Shown piece by piece: positions 27,401-36,181 of a stretch of DNA of 64,000 nt (the first letter of the stretch is position 1; each line of letters opens with the position of its first letter). Both the position numbers and the translations under genes were made by a program. The stretch spans positions 62,001 to 126,000 of the forward strand of contig JAJRRO010000032.1 of NCBI GenBank assembly GCA_024279425.1, in the 5' to 3' direction. The DNA comes from Bacteroidota bacterium. Its GTDB lineage: Bacteria > Bacteroidota > Bacteroidia > Flavobacteriales > Flavobacteriaceae. The notes beneath the pieces are model-generated. The model did no database searches. It saw only the letters and a list, made by a program, of their open reading frames with translations, and had not been told where the DNA came from.

Positions 27401-27862
27401 ATGCCAACGTACAATTTAATGATCAACGGTAATGCCCAATCAGTTGAGGTGGCTTCGGATACACCTTTATTATGGGTTTTACGGGACCATCTGGATATGG
27501 TCGGGACTAAATATGGCTGTGGAATAGGCCAGTGTGGTTCCTGTACTGTTCATGTTGATGGCACCGCAACAAGAAGTTGTCTTTTGAAGGTTTCCCAACT
27601 GGAAGGAAAAGCAATTACCACCATAGAAGGCCTATCGGAAAATGGCTTACACCCTGTCCAAGAAGCTTGGACAGAAGTGGATGTACCCCAATGCGGTTAC
27701 TGCCAAGCAGGACAAATTATGACGGCTACTGCATTTTTGGAAAATAACCGAAATCCCACTGAGGACGACATCAAAAATGCCATGCAAGGAAACATCTGTA
27801 GATGTGCATCATACAAACGCATCGAGGAAGCTGTAAAGACCGCAGCGGAAAAAATGGGCTAA
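27401..27862 (+). CDS. molybdenum hydroxylase small subunit, two [2Fe-2S] clusters
   Basis: A 153-residue iron-sulfur subunit of the xanthine dehydrogenase/isoquinoline 1-oxidoreductase family. Cluster I ligands are Cys40, Cys45 and Cys48 (CGIGQCGSC) plus Cys60; cluster II ligands lie in PQCGYCQAGQ and GNICRCASY. It passes electrons from the molybdenum centre. The ATG at 27401 is chosen because it puts MPTYNLMINGN at the N-terminus as in relatives; an upstream TTG frame adds 32 unrelated residues. It has no signal peptide and is 21 bp upstream of the large subunit, which does. Confidence 0.94.
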   Translation: MPTYNLMINGNAQSVEVASDTPLLWVLRDHLDMVGTKYGCGIGQCGSCTVHVDGTATRSCLLKVSQLEGKAITTIEGLSENGLHPVQEAWTEVDVPQCGYCQAGQIMTATAFLENNRNPTEDDIKNAMQGNICRCASYKRIEEAVKTAAEKMG

Positions 27863-27883
27863 TCAATCATAAAACAAAGAAAA

Positions 27884-30100
27884 ATGTCAACCCTTATACC
27901 TTCAAATTTTAGCAGAAGGGCATTTCTTAGAACTTCTTCCATAGCGGGAGGGGGAATGCTCATAGGTTTTAATCTGTTTACGGCCTGTAAGCCAGAAGCA
28001 GAAATGCCTATCGATATTTCACAGTTAAATTATAACGATTTTAACGCCTTTATCAAAATCTCCGATGATGGTATGGTTACGATTTTTGCACCCAATCCAG
28101 AAATAGGTCAGGGTGTCAAGACTTCAATGCCCATGCTCATTGCTGAGGAACTTGATGTTCCTTGGGAGCATGTAAATGTGGTACAAGGCAAATTGGATAC
28201 CGAGAATTATACCCGTCAAATAGCAGGGGGTAGCCAGTCCCTTAGATTTGGTTGGGAACCGCTTCGACAAACAGGCGCTACGGCCCGGCAGATGTTGGTC
28301 AATGCAGCAGCAACACGTTGGGGTGTAGATGTTTCAGAATGTACGACAAGTCAAGGGATAATTACGAATGCCGCTGGCGAGACTTTAGGTTATGGTGACG
28401 TAGTCAAGGAAGCTGCCACATTGGAGGTTCCTGAAAATGTGGGATTGAAAGACCCCAAGGATTTTAAACTCATTGGTACAGATGCACAAAACGTTGATAT
28501 TGATAAAATAATAAGCGGAAAACCTTTGTTCGGATTGGACTACAAGACCGAAGGCATGGTTTACGCTTCCGTTTTACGACCTCCAGCATTTGGAAAAACC
28601 TTGAAATCCTTTGATGCCACAGAGGCCAAGGCGATGCCGGGTGTTATCGATGTAATCCAAATAGGCGAAAAGGCAAATCATCTGTTAACCAATAAAGAAC
28701 CAAATTGGACAGTGCAGTTGGGCAAGAGTGATAAAGTTGTGGTTATTGCCAAAACAACTTGGGAAGCAATGAAGGCCAAAAAAGCCATAAAGGCGATTTG
28801 GACAGATGCTTCGCCAATGGAAAGTACTGAATTTCAAGATGAGAAATTACTTGGCCTATTGGATGGTAATGAATTTAATACCCTGAGGAAAGACGGTAAT
28901 GTGAAGAAAGCCTTTGCGGAAGCGGACGAAGTTTTGGAGCGAACCTATGAGTCTCCTTTTTTACCACACAATTGTATGGAACCCATGAATTTCTATGCCA
29001 ATATTACAGATGAAAAAATCCATTTGGTGGGGCCCATTCAAACACCTGAACCCACAGCTGGGATGGTAGCTGCTATGTTAGATCGTGATGTCGCTGATAT
29101 TGAATTGGAAATGACCCGTATGGGTGGTGGTTTCGGAAGAAGGTTATATTGTGATTTTGTTTTGGAGGTGGCCGAAATTTCAAATGCCATCAGAAAACCT
29201 GTAAAAATGGTTTCCTCTCGTGAAGATGATATGACAACAGGTGTTTATCGTCCTGCAATCAAGTATCGAATAAAGGCAGGCATAAAAGACGGTAAGATTA
29301 CAGGATACCATTTAAAAGAGGCCGCAATCAATGATAATATGTACGGATTAATACCCAATTTCTTCCCAGCAGGTGCTTTGGAAAATTATCAGGTGGATGT
29401 GGCCAATTATAAGAGCAATATTACAACAGGTGCCTGGCGTGCACCCTATACCAATTTCCTTTCATTTGCCGAGCAAAGCTTTTTGGATGAATTGGCAGAA
29501 GTATTGGATATTGACCCTGTGCAAATGCGTTTGGATCTTTTACAAAAAGTAAAAGGTACGGATGATGAGCGCATAGAATATTCTGCAGAACGTATGGAGG
29601 ATGTAATCAATCTGGTGGTTGAAAAGTCAGGATTGCGCAATCCAAAAGAGGGCGTATACCAAGGTTTCTGCGCTTATTACTGTCACAATACCCACATAGC
29701 AGAGGTCGCGGATGTTGTTATGGAAAACAATCAACCTGTAGTCAAAAAAATTACGGTTGCTGTTGATTGTGGAATAGTTGTGAATCCGCTTGGGGCTTTG
29801 AATCAGATTGAAGGTGGTGTCATTGATGGTGTAGGCCACTCCATGTATGGCAATTTAACCTTTGAGGACGGAAAACCCCAGAGCGATAATTATAACTCTT
29901 ATCGGTTAATTCGGATGAAAGAGGCACCAAAGGTAGAGACTCATTTTGTCAAAAACACATTGAGCCCCACTGGGCTGGGTGAGCCCACTTTACCCCCTGC
30001 GGGTGCAGCGGTATCTATTGCAATAAACAAGGCAACGGGGAATCGTTTGTATAAGCAACCTTTCACCGATTATATGAATAAAAAGGAATTGATTGGTTAA
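27884..30100 (+). CDS. molybdenum hydroxylase large subunit (isoquinoline 1-oxidoreductase-like), Tat lipoprotein
   Basis: A 738-residue catalytic subunit. The N-terminus has a Tat motif (SRRAFLR) and then a lipobox-like FTACKP, so it is probably a Tat-exported lipoprotein. Cofactor-binding motifs are NPEIGQGV, GGSQSLRFGW, RMGGGFGRR, GAWRAPYTNF and GLGEPTLPPAG, the last carrying the active-site Glu. Substrates of relatives include N-heterocycles and aldehydes; this one is unknown. No cytochrome c subunit is adjacent, so the electron acceptor is unclear. The molybdopterin genes follow 6 bp later on the same strand. Confidence 0.93.
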   Translation: MSTLIPSNFSRRAFLRTSSIAGGGMLIGFNLFTACKPEAEMPIDISQLNYNDFNAFIKISDDGMVTIFAPNPEIGQGVKTSMPMLIAEELDVPWEHVNVVQGKLDTENYTRQIAGGSQSLRFGWEPLRQTGATARQMLVNAAATRWGVDVSECTTSQGIITNAAGETLGYGDVVKEAATLEVPENVGLKDPKDFKLIGTDAQNVDIDKIISGKPLFGLDYKTEGMVYASVLRPPAFGKTLKSFDATEAKAMPGVIDVIQIGEKANHLLTNKEPNWTVQLGKSDKVVVIAKTTWEAMKAKKAIKAIWTDASPMESTEFQDEKLLGLLDGNEFNTLRKDGNVKKAFAEADEVLERTYESPFLPHNCMEPMNFYANITDEKIHLVGPIQTPEPTAGMVAAMLDRDVADIELEMTRMGGGFGRRLYCDFVLEVAEISNAIRKPVKMVSSREDDMTTGVYRPAIKYRIKAGIKDGKITGYHLKEAAINDNMYGLIPNFFPAGALENYQVDVANYKSNITTGAWRAPYTNFLSFAEQSFLDELAEVLDIDPVQMRLDLLQKVKGTDDERIEYSAERMEDVINLVVEKSGLRNPKEGVYQGFCAYYCHNTHIAEVADVVMENNQPVVKKITVAVDCGIVVNPLGALNQIEGGVIDGVGHSMYGNLTFEDGKPQSDNYNSYRLIRMKEAPKVETHFVKNTLSPTGLGEPTLPPAGAAVSIAINKATGNRLYKQPFTDYMNKKELIG

Positions 30101-30106
30101 TATTTT

Positions 30107-30349
30107 ATGGTAGTTTTTCTTTTTGGTATTGCAAAGGATATTGTAGGTAAATCCGAGTTGGATTTATCGGCATTCGAACGGAAACTGAATTCGGTTGAAG
30201 AGTTAATTTGTTTTATGAATGATTCTTATCCAGAATTTAGTAAGTTGTCATCTTTAGCGGTGGCAGTTAACGGCGAATATGCTTCTAATGGGGTTTTATT
30301 GGATAGCAATGACGAAATCGCCTTGATTCCACCAGTAAGCGGAGGCTAA
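30107..30349 (+). CDS. moaD: molybdopterin synthase small subunit
   Basis: An 80-residue ubiquitin-like sulfur carrier ending in VSGG, the Gly-Gly tail that is thiocarboxylated by MoeB plus a sulfurtransferase. It supplies sulfur to precursor Z together with MoaE. Its stop overlaps the moaE start by one base, giving a coupled pair. Confidence 0.95.
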   Translation: MVVFLFGIAKDIVGKSELDLSAFERKLNSVEELICFMNDSYPEFSKLSSLAVAVNGEYASNGVLLDSNDEIALIPPVSGG

Positions 30350-30768
30350 TGCAGAAAATTAGTATCGAAATTGTAGATATAATCGATACCTCAGTGGTGT
30401 ATGATGAACTGTCGGATGCCGCAAGTGGAGGAATTTGTGTGTTCTTAGGTACCGTTAGGGAGTTTACGAATAATGAAACTGTTGTATCTTTGGAGTTTGA
30501 ATCCTATAAAATGATGGCTTTAAAGGAGATGGATAAAATTGCTAATGAGGCTTTGGCAAAATGGCCATTGAACAAAGTGGTGATTCGCCATGCTGTTGGA
30601 GTTAAAAAAGTACAGGAAGCTGTGGTGGTAATCGGAGTATCTGCAGCCCATAGGAATGAATGTTTTGAGGCCTGCCGTTTTTTGATCGATACCCTAAAGG
30701 CAACTGTTCCCATTTGGAAAAAAGAGATGTTTAAGAATAAATCCGTTTGGGTTTCGGCCCATCCTTAG
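30349..30768 (+). CDS. moaE: molybdopterin synthase large subunit
   Basis: A 139-residue catalytic subunit that turns cyclic pyranopterin monophosphate into molybdopterin using MoaD thiocarboxylate. Visible features are GGICVFLGTVRE, LEFESYKMMALKEM, RHAVG, AAHRNECFEA and the active-site Lys region PIWKKEMF. Length is normal. It overlaps moaD by one base and is followed 4 bp later by moaA. Confidence 0.95.
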   Translation: MQKISIEIVDIIDTSVVYDELSDAASGGICVFLGTVREFTNNETVVSLEFESYKMMALKEMDKIANEALAKWPLNKVVIRHAVGVKKVQEAVVVIGVSAAHRNECFEACRFLIDTLKATVPIWKKEMFKNKSVWVSAHP

Positions 30769-30772
30769 ATAT

Positions 30773-31756
30773 ATGCTGATAGATAACCATAATCGAGAAA
30801 TCAATTATCTGCGGTTGGCGGTAACCGATCGTTGCAATTTGCGATGTAATTATTGTATGCCGGAAGAAGGCATTGATTTTTCACAAAAAAATAAGCTTTT
30901 CACCCTAGAGGAGCTATCTTATTTAAGTAAGATCTTAGTTTCCCAAGGAGTAGATAAAATTAGAATAACGGGCGGCGAACCCTTTGTACGTAAAGATTTA
31001 ATGATATTCCTCCGTCAACTATCCAAAATGGAGGGATTGAAAGAAATTTCAGTTACCACAAATGCTACGCTTATAGGTCCACATATTGATGAATTGAAGG
31101 CTTTGGGCATTACCAGTATCAATGTGAGCTTGGATGCCATCAACCGGGATACATTTGAAAAAATTACGCGCCGCGATCAATATGATGTAGTCTACAATAA
31201 TATTTTACGATTGATTACCGAGGGCTTTAATGTACGCATCAATTGCATTGCACTTGAGGGTCAGAACACTCAGGATATTTTACCAATGCTCGAACTGACG
31301 AAGCATTACGATGTTTCAGTTCGATTTTTGGAGGAAATGCCATTCAATGGGGGTTCCCGAAAGTTTGAGGGAATTACCTGGGATTACAAACGGATTTTGG
31401 AACATATAAAGAATGCCTATCCTGATTATTATGTGATTCCATCTGGTAAAGCGTCAACTTCGATGAACTATAAAATTCCTGGTTTCAAAGGTACTTTTGG
31501 GGTTATCCCTTCCTTTAGTCGAACATTTTGCGGTAGTTGCAACCGATTGCGAATTACTGCTACAGGCGATGTGATTACTTGTCTCTATGCGCAGCCATGT
31601 ATGAATATCCGGGACATTTTGCGAAGCGATGATTCTGGGGAAATGGTAAAGCAACAAATTTTGAAAGCTATTGGTAGCAGATCTAAAACCGGCTTTGAGG
31701 CCCAGCAAAAGTATAAAGGGGTATATGCCAATTCAATGACTTCAATAGGCGGGTAA
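30773..31756 (+). CDS. moaA: GTP 3',8-cyclase (radical SAM)
   Basis: A 327-residue radical SAM enzyme for the first step of molybdenum cofactor synthesis. The N-terminal [4Fe-4S] motif CNLRCNYC is near residue 21, followed by GGEPFVR and SLDAI; the second cluster motif is CGSCNRLRIT with a third Cys in VITCLY. It ends in SIGG, the Gly-Gly tail needed by MoaA to bind GTP. It abuts moaC directly (TAAATG). Confidence 0.96.
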   Translation: MLIDNHNREINYLRLAVTDRCNLRCNYCMPEEGIDFSQKNKLFTLEELSYLSKILVSQGVDKIRITGGEPFVRKDLMIFLRQLSKMEGLKEISVTTNATLIGPHIDELKALGITSINVSLDAINRDTFEKITRRDQYDVVYNNILRLITEGFNVRINCIALEGQNTQDILPMLELTKHYDVSVRFLEEMPFNGGSRKFEGITWDYKRILEHIKNAYPDYYVIPSGKASTSMNYKIPGFKGTFGVIPSFSRTFCGSCNRLRITATGDVITCLYAQPCMNIRDILRSDDSGEMVKQQILKAIGSRSKTGFEAQQKYKGVYANSMTSIGG

Positions 31757-32230
31757 ATGAACAAGGAACTTTCACATATTGATGAGGCAGGGAATGCCTC
31801 AATGGTCGATGTATCTGGCAAGGGCACTTCGGAACGAATAGCAATGGCCTCAGGCCGCGTTCAGTTTCCGTCAACAATTTTCGAGACCTTGGCTTCACAG
31901 GATTTTTTAGGTGCGAAAGGCAGCATCATTCAGACCGCGGTAATAGCCGGGATACAAGCGGTAAAGAAAACTTCCGAACTGATTCCCCTTTGCCATCAGA
32001 TTAATCTTTCCAAGGTACAAATTGATATTCAACCTGTTGACAATGCACTGAAAATCATCTGTAAGGTAAAATGTACCGAACGTACAGGCGTTGAAATGGA
32101 AGCATTGACCGGTGTTTCTGTAAGTGCACTGACGATTTATGATATGTGCAAGGCATTATCACATGATATTGTAATTACAAACATTCAATTGGAACAAAAA
32201 TCAGGAGGAAAAAATGACTTCAGTAGATAA
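31757..32230 (+). CDS. moaC: cyclic pyranopterin monophosphate synthase
   Basis: A 157-residue enzyme acting with MoaA on the 3',8-cyclo-GTP intermediate. Conserved motifs are MVDVSGKGTSERIA, ELIPLCHQINL and GVEMEALTGVSVSALTIYDMCKA; Lys in the C-terminal third completes the active site. It abuts moaA and overlaps mobA by 17 bp. Confidence 0.95.
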   Translation: MNKELSHIDEAGNASMVDVSGKGTSERIAMASGRVQFPSTIFETLASQDFLGAKGSIIQTAVIAGIQAVKKTSELIPLCHQINLSKVQIDIQPVDNALKIICKVKCTERTGVEMEALTGVSVSALTIYDMCKALSHDIVITNIQLEQKSGGKNDFSR

Positions 32231-32810
32231 AATATATGGTTTGGTCCTTTCGGGAGGAAAGAGTACGCGTATGGGTAAGGACAAAGGCCTAATTGCCTAT
32301 CATGGCATTCCACAGCGAGAATATCTCTATCAGCTGTTGGAAAAGGTATGTGAGCGAACTTTCATCAGCATTCGACAAGAGCAAGCTTCAGAATTATCGT
32401 CTGCGGTGAATACTATTGTTGATGAGGATGTTTTTAAAGGTCCGTTCAATGGTATCTTGTCTGCCCATAAGAGATATCCAGATGTAGCTTGGTTGGTTTT
32501 GGCCTGTGACCTTCCATTAATTGATGTTAAATCCTTGGAAGGATTAATTTATAATAGAAAAAAAAGTAGCTATGCCACGGCATTTGCACAAAAAGAAAAC
32601 CCTTTACCAGAGCCCTTATGCGCTATTTGGGAACCTCATGCCTTAAGTGAAGCGGCTCCCTATTTAGAAAACGGCAATGGTTCCTGCCCCCGTAAATTTT
32701 TAATACGGAATGATGCACATTTGGTATTCCCAGAAAATGGGAATGTCCTGTTGAATGCAAATTCAGAGGAAGAGTATAAAGCGGCTTTGACTAAATTGAA
32801 ATTGGCATGA
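32214..32810 (+). CDS. mobA: molybdenum cofactor guanylyltransferase-like protein
   Basis: A 198-residue nucleotidyltransferase. The N-terminal loop LSGGKSTRMGKDKG is the MobA form (GG) and not the LAAG form of the CTP-using MocA; GPFNGILSAH and LACDLPLI follow. It should attach GMP to molybdopterin, giving MGD. The local molybdoenzyme is of a family that usually uses the cytosine form, so the nucleotide used here is open. An AGGAGG stretch inside moaC precedes the ATG, a rare good Shine-Dalgarno site for this genome. Confidence 0.87.
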   Translation: MTSVDKIYGLVLSGGKSTRMGKDKGLIAYHGIPQREYLYQLLEKVCERTFISIRQEQASELSSAVNTIVDEDVFKGPFNGILSAHKRYPDVAWLVLACDLPLIDVKSLEGLIYNRKKSSYATAFAQKENPLPEPLCAIWEPHALSEAAPYLENGNGSCPRKFLIRNDAHLVFPENGNVLLNANSEEEYKAALTKLKLA

Positions 32811-33880
32811 ACCCAGAACGGTACCAAAGACAGACCATTCTCAAGGAATTTGGGCCTCAAGCCCAACAGAGATTATTGGAGGCCAAAGTTTTGGTCGTGG
32901 GTGCTGGAGGTTTGGGAGTTCCCGTACTCACTTATTTGAACGCTATGGGTGTGGGTACCTTGGGCATTGTTGATGCCGATGAGGTATCGCTTTCTAACTT
33001 GCATCGTCAGGTGTTATACAATGAGGAAGAAGTAGGTCAATCCAAAGTTTCGGTAGCCTTAAAAAAATTGAAAGACCAAAATTCAGAGACCAATTTGGTG
33101 GCCCATGATACATTCTTGACACGAGAAAATGCCCTGAGTATTGTAAAAGAATATGACCTTGTGGTCGATGCTACTGATAATTTCCCTACGCGATATCTCA
33201 TCAATGATAGTTGTGTTATCCTGAAAAAACCTATTATTTATGGTGCTTTGCATGGGTTTGAAGGTCAGGTGAGCGTTTTTAATCATAAAGGAGGCCCTAC
33301 CTATCGGTGTCTTTTCCCCAGCATGCCATCGTCGGAAGAGGTCCCAAATTGTAATGAACATGGAGTTCTGGGTATAGTACCGGGAATTATAGGCAATCTT
33401 CAGGCTTTGGAAGCTGTAAAAGTATTGACAGGAATAGGGGAAGTGCTATCTGGAAAATTAGTGTTGTTCAATGGGTTGGAACAATCATTTCAAAAAATAA
33501 AATTCTCGGCCGTTCCTGCCAATTTGAAAATCGAGACCTTACAGAAAGATTATGAATTGCACTGTGAATCAGACACAGGGACCATTGATGTAGAGGCATT
33601 TGAAAAGTTGGTGAAAACTGATGATATTCAAGCGATTGATGTGCGTACAATTCAAGAATACCAAGAATTTCATATTAAAAATACAATTAACTATCCTTTG
33701 GCTGAAATAGAGGATTGGAAAATGGCTATCGATTTCAGTAGATCTATTTACCTAATTTGTCAATCTGGGGTACGAAGTCAAAAAGCACTTTCAATCTTAC
33801 TGGAATACAAAGCCGAAGCCATCCTTTTCAATGTGAATGGGGGTATAAATAAACTAAATATCTATGTTGCTAAGTATTGA
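32807..33880 (+). CDS. moeB: MoeB/ThiF-type adenylyltransferase with C-terminal rhodanese domain
   Basis: A 357-residue E1-like protein. Residues 1-240 have the nucleotide loop VVGAGGLGVPV, DADEVSLSNLHRQ, DATDNFPTRYLIND and YRCLFPS; residues about 265-357 are a rhodanese domain with active Cys in CQSGVRSQ. It adenylates the MoaD C-terminus and can provide the sulfur itself. The C-terminal zinc-binding Cys pair of the MoeB core (CxxC after the QF/SF motif) is missing, so the zinc site may be absent. It overlaps mobA by 4 bp and the next gene by 17 bp. Confidence 0.92.
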   Translation: MNPERYQRQTILKEFGPQAQQRLLEAKVLVVGAGGLGVPVLTYLNAMGVGTLGIVDADEVSLSNLHRQVLYNEEEVGQSKVSVALKKLKDQNSETNLVAHDTFLTRENALSIVKEYDLVVDATDNFPTRYLINDSCVILKKPIIYGALHGFEGQVSVFNHKGGPTYRCLFPSMPSSEEVPNCNEHGVLGIVPGIIGNLQALEAVKVLTGIGEVLSGKLVLFNGLEQSFQKIKFSAVPANLKIETLQKDYELHCESDTGTIDVEAFEKLVKTDDIQAIDVRTIQEYQEFHIKNTINYPLAEIEDWKMAIDFSRSIYLICQSGVRSQKALSILLEYKAEAILFNVNGGINKLNIYVAKY

Positions 33881-34637
33881 AGGTCTATCGCTTTTGTGCT
33901 TAGGCTTTTTTATTGTGGCAACTTTGTATTCCTCGGTGGGATTCGGTGGAGGGTCTAGTTATTTGGCTCTTTTGACCCTTTTTCTAGTGAGTTTTTTTGC
34001 AATACGCTCCATCGCTCTAGTCTGTAATTTGGTGGTGGTGTCTGGGAGTACCTTTCTGTATTTCAAGCATGGCCATGCAAGATTAAAGGATTTCTTACCT
34101 TTTGTGTTAACCAGTATTCCCATGGCATTTATAGGGGCATCGTTCCGATTAAAGGAAGAGGTGTTTTTTATAATCCTTGGTAGTGCTTTGATTGTTTCTT
34201 CCATTTTTTTGGCTTGGCAGACCTTTTCCACAAAAGGTAATGATGAAGCCAAAGCGTATCCTAAATACTTTAGTTATTTGATTGGTGGGGGCATTGGTCT
34301 TTTATCAGGGCTGGTAGGTATTGGAGGTGGAGTTTTTTTAGCACCGATTCTCAATCACCTTAATTGGGATAAATCTATAAAGATAGCCGCTCTGGCGAGT
34401 TTTTTTATTTTAGTGAATTCAATTTCTGGATTGGGCGGCCTGATTTGGAGCAATACCTTGGAACTCCCTTGGATTGAAACATTGGTTTTGGCAATTACCG
34501 TTTTCCTAGGCGGACAATTGGGTATCAGAATAAGTCTGAAAAAATTATCCGCCAAGGGAATAAAAAGAATAACGGCTATTTTGGTCTTTGCTGTCGGACT
34601 TCGCGTATTATTGGTAAATGGCCTATCACTATTTTAG
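33864..34637 (+). CDS. TauE/SafE-family membrane permease
   Basis: A 257-residue polytopic protein with about eight hydrophobic segments and the two TauE signature Gly-rich motifs VGFGGGSSYLALL and GLVGIGGGVFLAPIL. Family members export sulfite, sulfoacetate or other small organic anions. Since it overlaps moeB by 17 bp and ends the cofactor operon, a link to sulfur or oxyanion balance during cofactor synthesis is plausible but inferred. It is followed 8 bp later by the stop of trpB on the other strand. Confidence 0.88.
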   Translation: MLLSIEGLSLLCLGFFIVATLYSSVGFGGGSSYLALLTLFLVSFFAIRSIALVCNLVVVSGSTFLYFKHGHARLKDFLPFVLTSIPMAFIGASFRLKEEVFFIILGSALIVSSIFLAWQTFSTKGNDEAKAYPKYFSYLIGGGIGLLSGLVGIGGGVFLAPILNHLNWDKSIKIAALASFFILVNSISGLGGLIWSNTLELPWIETLVLAITVFLGGQLGIRISLKKLSAKGIKRITAILVFAVGLRVLLVNGLSLF

Positions 34638-34645
34638 GAGAACTA

Positions 34646-35854
34646 TCAATCATCTTCCGGTAAGCCATATTTGTCTACCACAAAATCAAGGTCCTTATCA
34701 CCTCTACCGCTTAGATTTACCAGTATTGACGATTGCGGATTGTCCTTTGCCAATTTAATGGCATAAGCAACCGCATGTGCACTTTCCAGAGCTGGAATGA
34801 TGCCCTCCAAGCGACTGAGTTCGTAAAAGGCATCTATGGTTTCTTTGTCGGAAACCACTTTGTAGGTAACCTTCTTTAAATCTTTTAACATACTATGCTC
34901 AGGACCAACACCTGGGTAATCCAATCCACTGGCAACAGAATAAACAGCGCTTGGTTCTCCATTTTCATCTTGTAGCATATAGCATTTAAAACCATGGATA
35001 ACTCCTGGTTTACCTAAAGTCATTGTGGCGGCATGTTCTCCATATTCCAATGAACGGCCACCGGGTTCTACTCCATACAAACTGCATTCAGCATCATCCA
35101 AGAATGCTGAAAATAACCCAATGGCATTACTGCCACCACCCACACAAGCAACTACATTGTCAGGTAATTCCCCGGTCATTTCATGAAACTGTTCTTTGGC
35201 TTCAATCCCAACTACACGTTGAAAGTCACGGACAATCATCGGAAAGGGATGTGGGCCTACTACAGACCCGATACAGTACATAGTGGTAATGGGGTCTTTT
35301 AAATATGCTTCAAAGGCAGAATCCACAGCTTCTTTCAATGTTTTTAGCCCATGGGTCACAGGAACGACCTTTGCACCCAAGATTTGCATACGTACCACAT
35401 TCGGGTGTTCTTTGGCCATATCGACCTCTCCCATGTGTATTTCACATTCCAAACCAAAATATGCTGCCGCGGTCGCTAATGCAACACCGTGTTGACCAGC
35501 TCCTGTTTCAGCAATCAATTTCTTTTTGCCCAGATGTTTGGCCAAAAGAGCCTCACCCATACAATGATTTAATTTATGCGCTCCCGTATGGTTCAGATCT
35601 TCTCTTTTAAGATAAATTCTGCCACCGTATTTTTCTGACAAGCGGTTGCAAAAATAAACGGGAGTAGGACGGCCTTGATAGTGCTTACGAATACTACGTA
35701 ATTCTGAAATGAAGCTGTGCGATTTGCTAATGGAATAATAAGCATCAGCAATCTTCTTCATTTCCTCTTCAAGCATGGGAGGTATGAATGCTCCGCCATA
35801 CTCTTTGAAAAATCCTTCTTTGTTCGGGTGGGTTTTAAAATAATTTTCTGCCAT
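34646..35854 (-). CDS. trpB: tryptophan synthase beta-chain family protein, stand-alone
   Basis: A 402-residue PLP enzyme. The PLP Lys lies in [14 protein letters not shown], the catalytic Glu in AETGAGQHG, and the phosphate loop is [10 protein letters not shown]. It converts indole and serine to tryptophan. No trpA, trpC or other trp gene is nearby, and it lies alone and reversed inside the molybdopterin block. It could be the organism's second TrpB, used for indole salvage, or serve another beta-substitution. Residues differ from the usual HGGAHKTNQ form, which points to a diverged subgroup. Confidence 0.87.
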   Translation of the reverse strand: MAENYFKTHPNKEGFFKEYGGAFIPPMLEEEMKKIADAYYSISKSHSFISELRSIRKHYQGRPTPVYFCNRLSEKYGGRIYLKREDLNHTGAHKLNHCMGEALLAKHLGKKKLIAETGAGQHGVALATAAAYFGLECEIHMGEVDMAKEHPNVVRMQILGAKVVPVTHGLKTLKEAVDSAFEAYLKDPITTMYCIGSVVGPHPFPMIVRDFQRVVGIEAKEQFHEMTGELPDNVVACVGGGSNAIGLFSAFLDDAECSLYGVEPGGRSLEYGEHAATMTLGKPGVIHGFKCYMLQDENGEPSAVYSVASGLDYPGVGPEHSMLKDLKKVTYKVVSDKETIDAFYELSRLEGIIPALESAHAVAYAIKLAKDNPQSSILVNLSGRGDKDLDFVVDKYGLPEDD

Positions 35855-36181
35855 AATGTGGTGTAGTGAGAATATTGATTTATTTTGAAATTGAAGTATT
35901 AAAAATACATAAAATGGAGGTTATAATCATTTTAAATAAGTGCTGATTTTCATCTCTATTTAGAAGGGATTTAGAGGTATGTGGAACTAATGTTTATATT
36001 TGATGTTATGCTGTGATTTAGCGGTTACAGGAATAAAAAAATGACCCAAGATTGAAGGAGTCAACAAGACAACTTGGAAACCATCCCGCCAAAACTGAAA
36101 TTGGATCATGGCTGAATTTGAAACTGGACCAAAAATAGGATTACGCTATTGGAAATAGTAACCCTTTTGAGACTAACTTGA
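35855..36181. other. divergent intergenic region between trpB and moeA
   Basis: About 330 bp holding promoters for two divergent genes. Near 36095-36132 the phrases CTGAAATTGGATCA and TTGAAACTGGACCA form an imperfect 13-14 bp direct repeat reminiscent of IS21-type ends, but no transposase sequence is present. No tRNA or strong hairpin is visible. Confidence 0.5.

Noticed and set aside
35023-35610. Plus-strand frames across trpB
   Set aside because: Shadows of the conserved minus-strand trpB frame.
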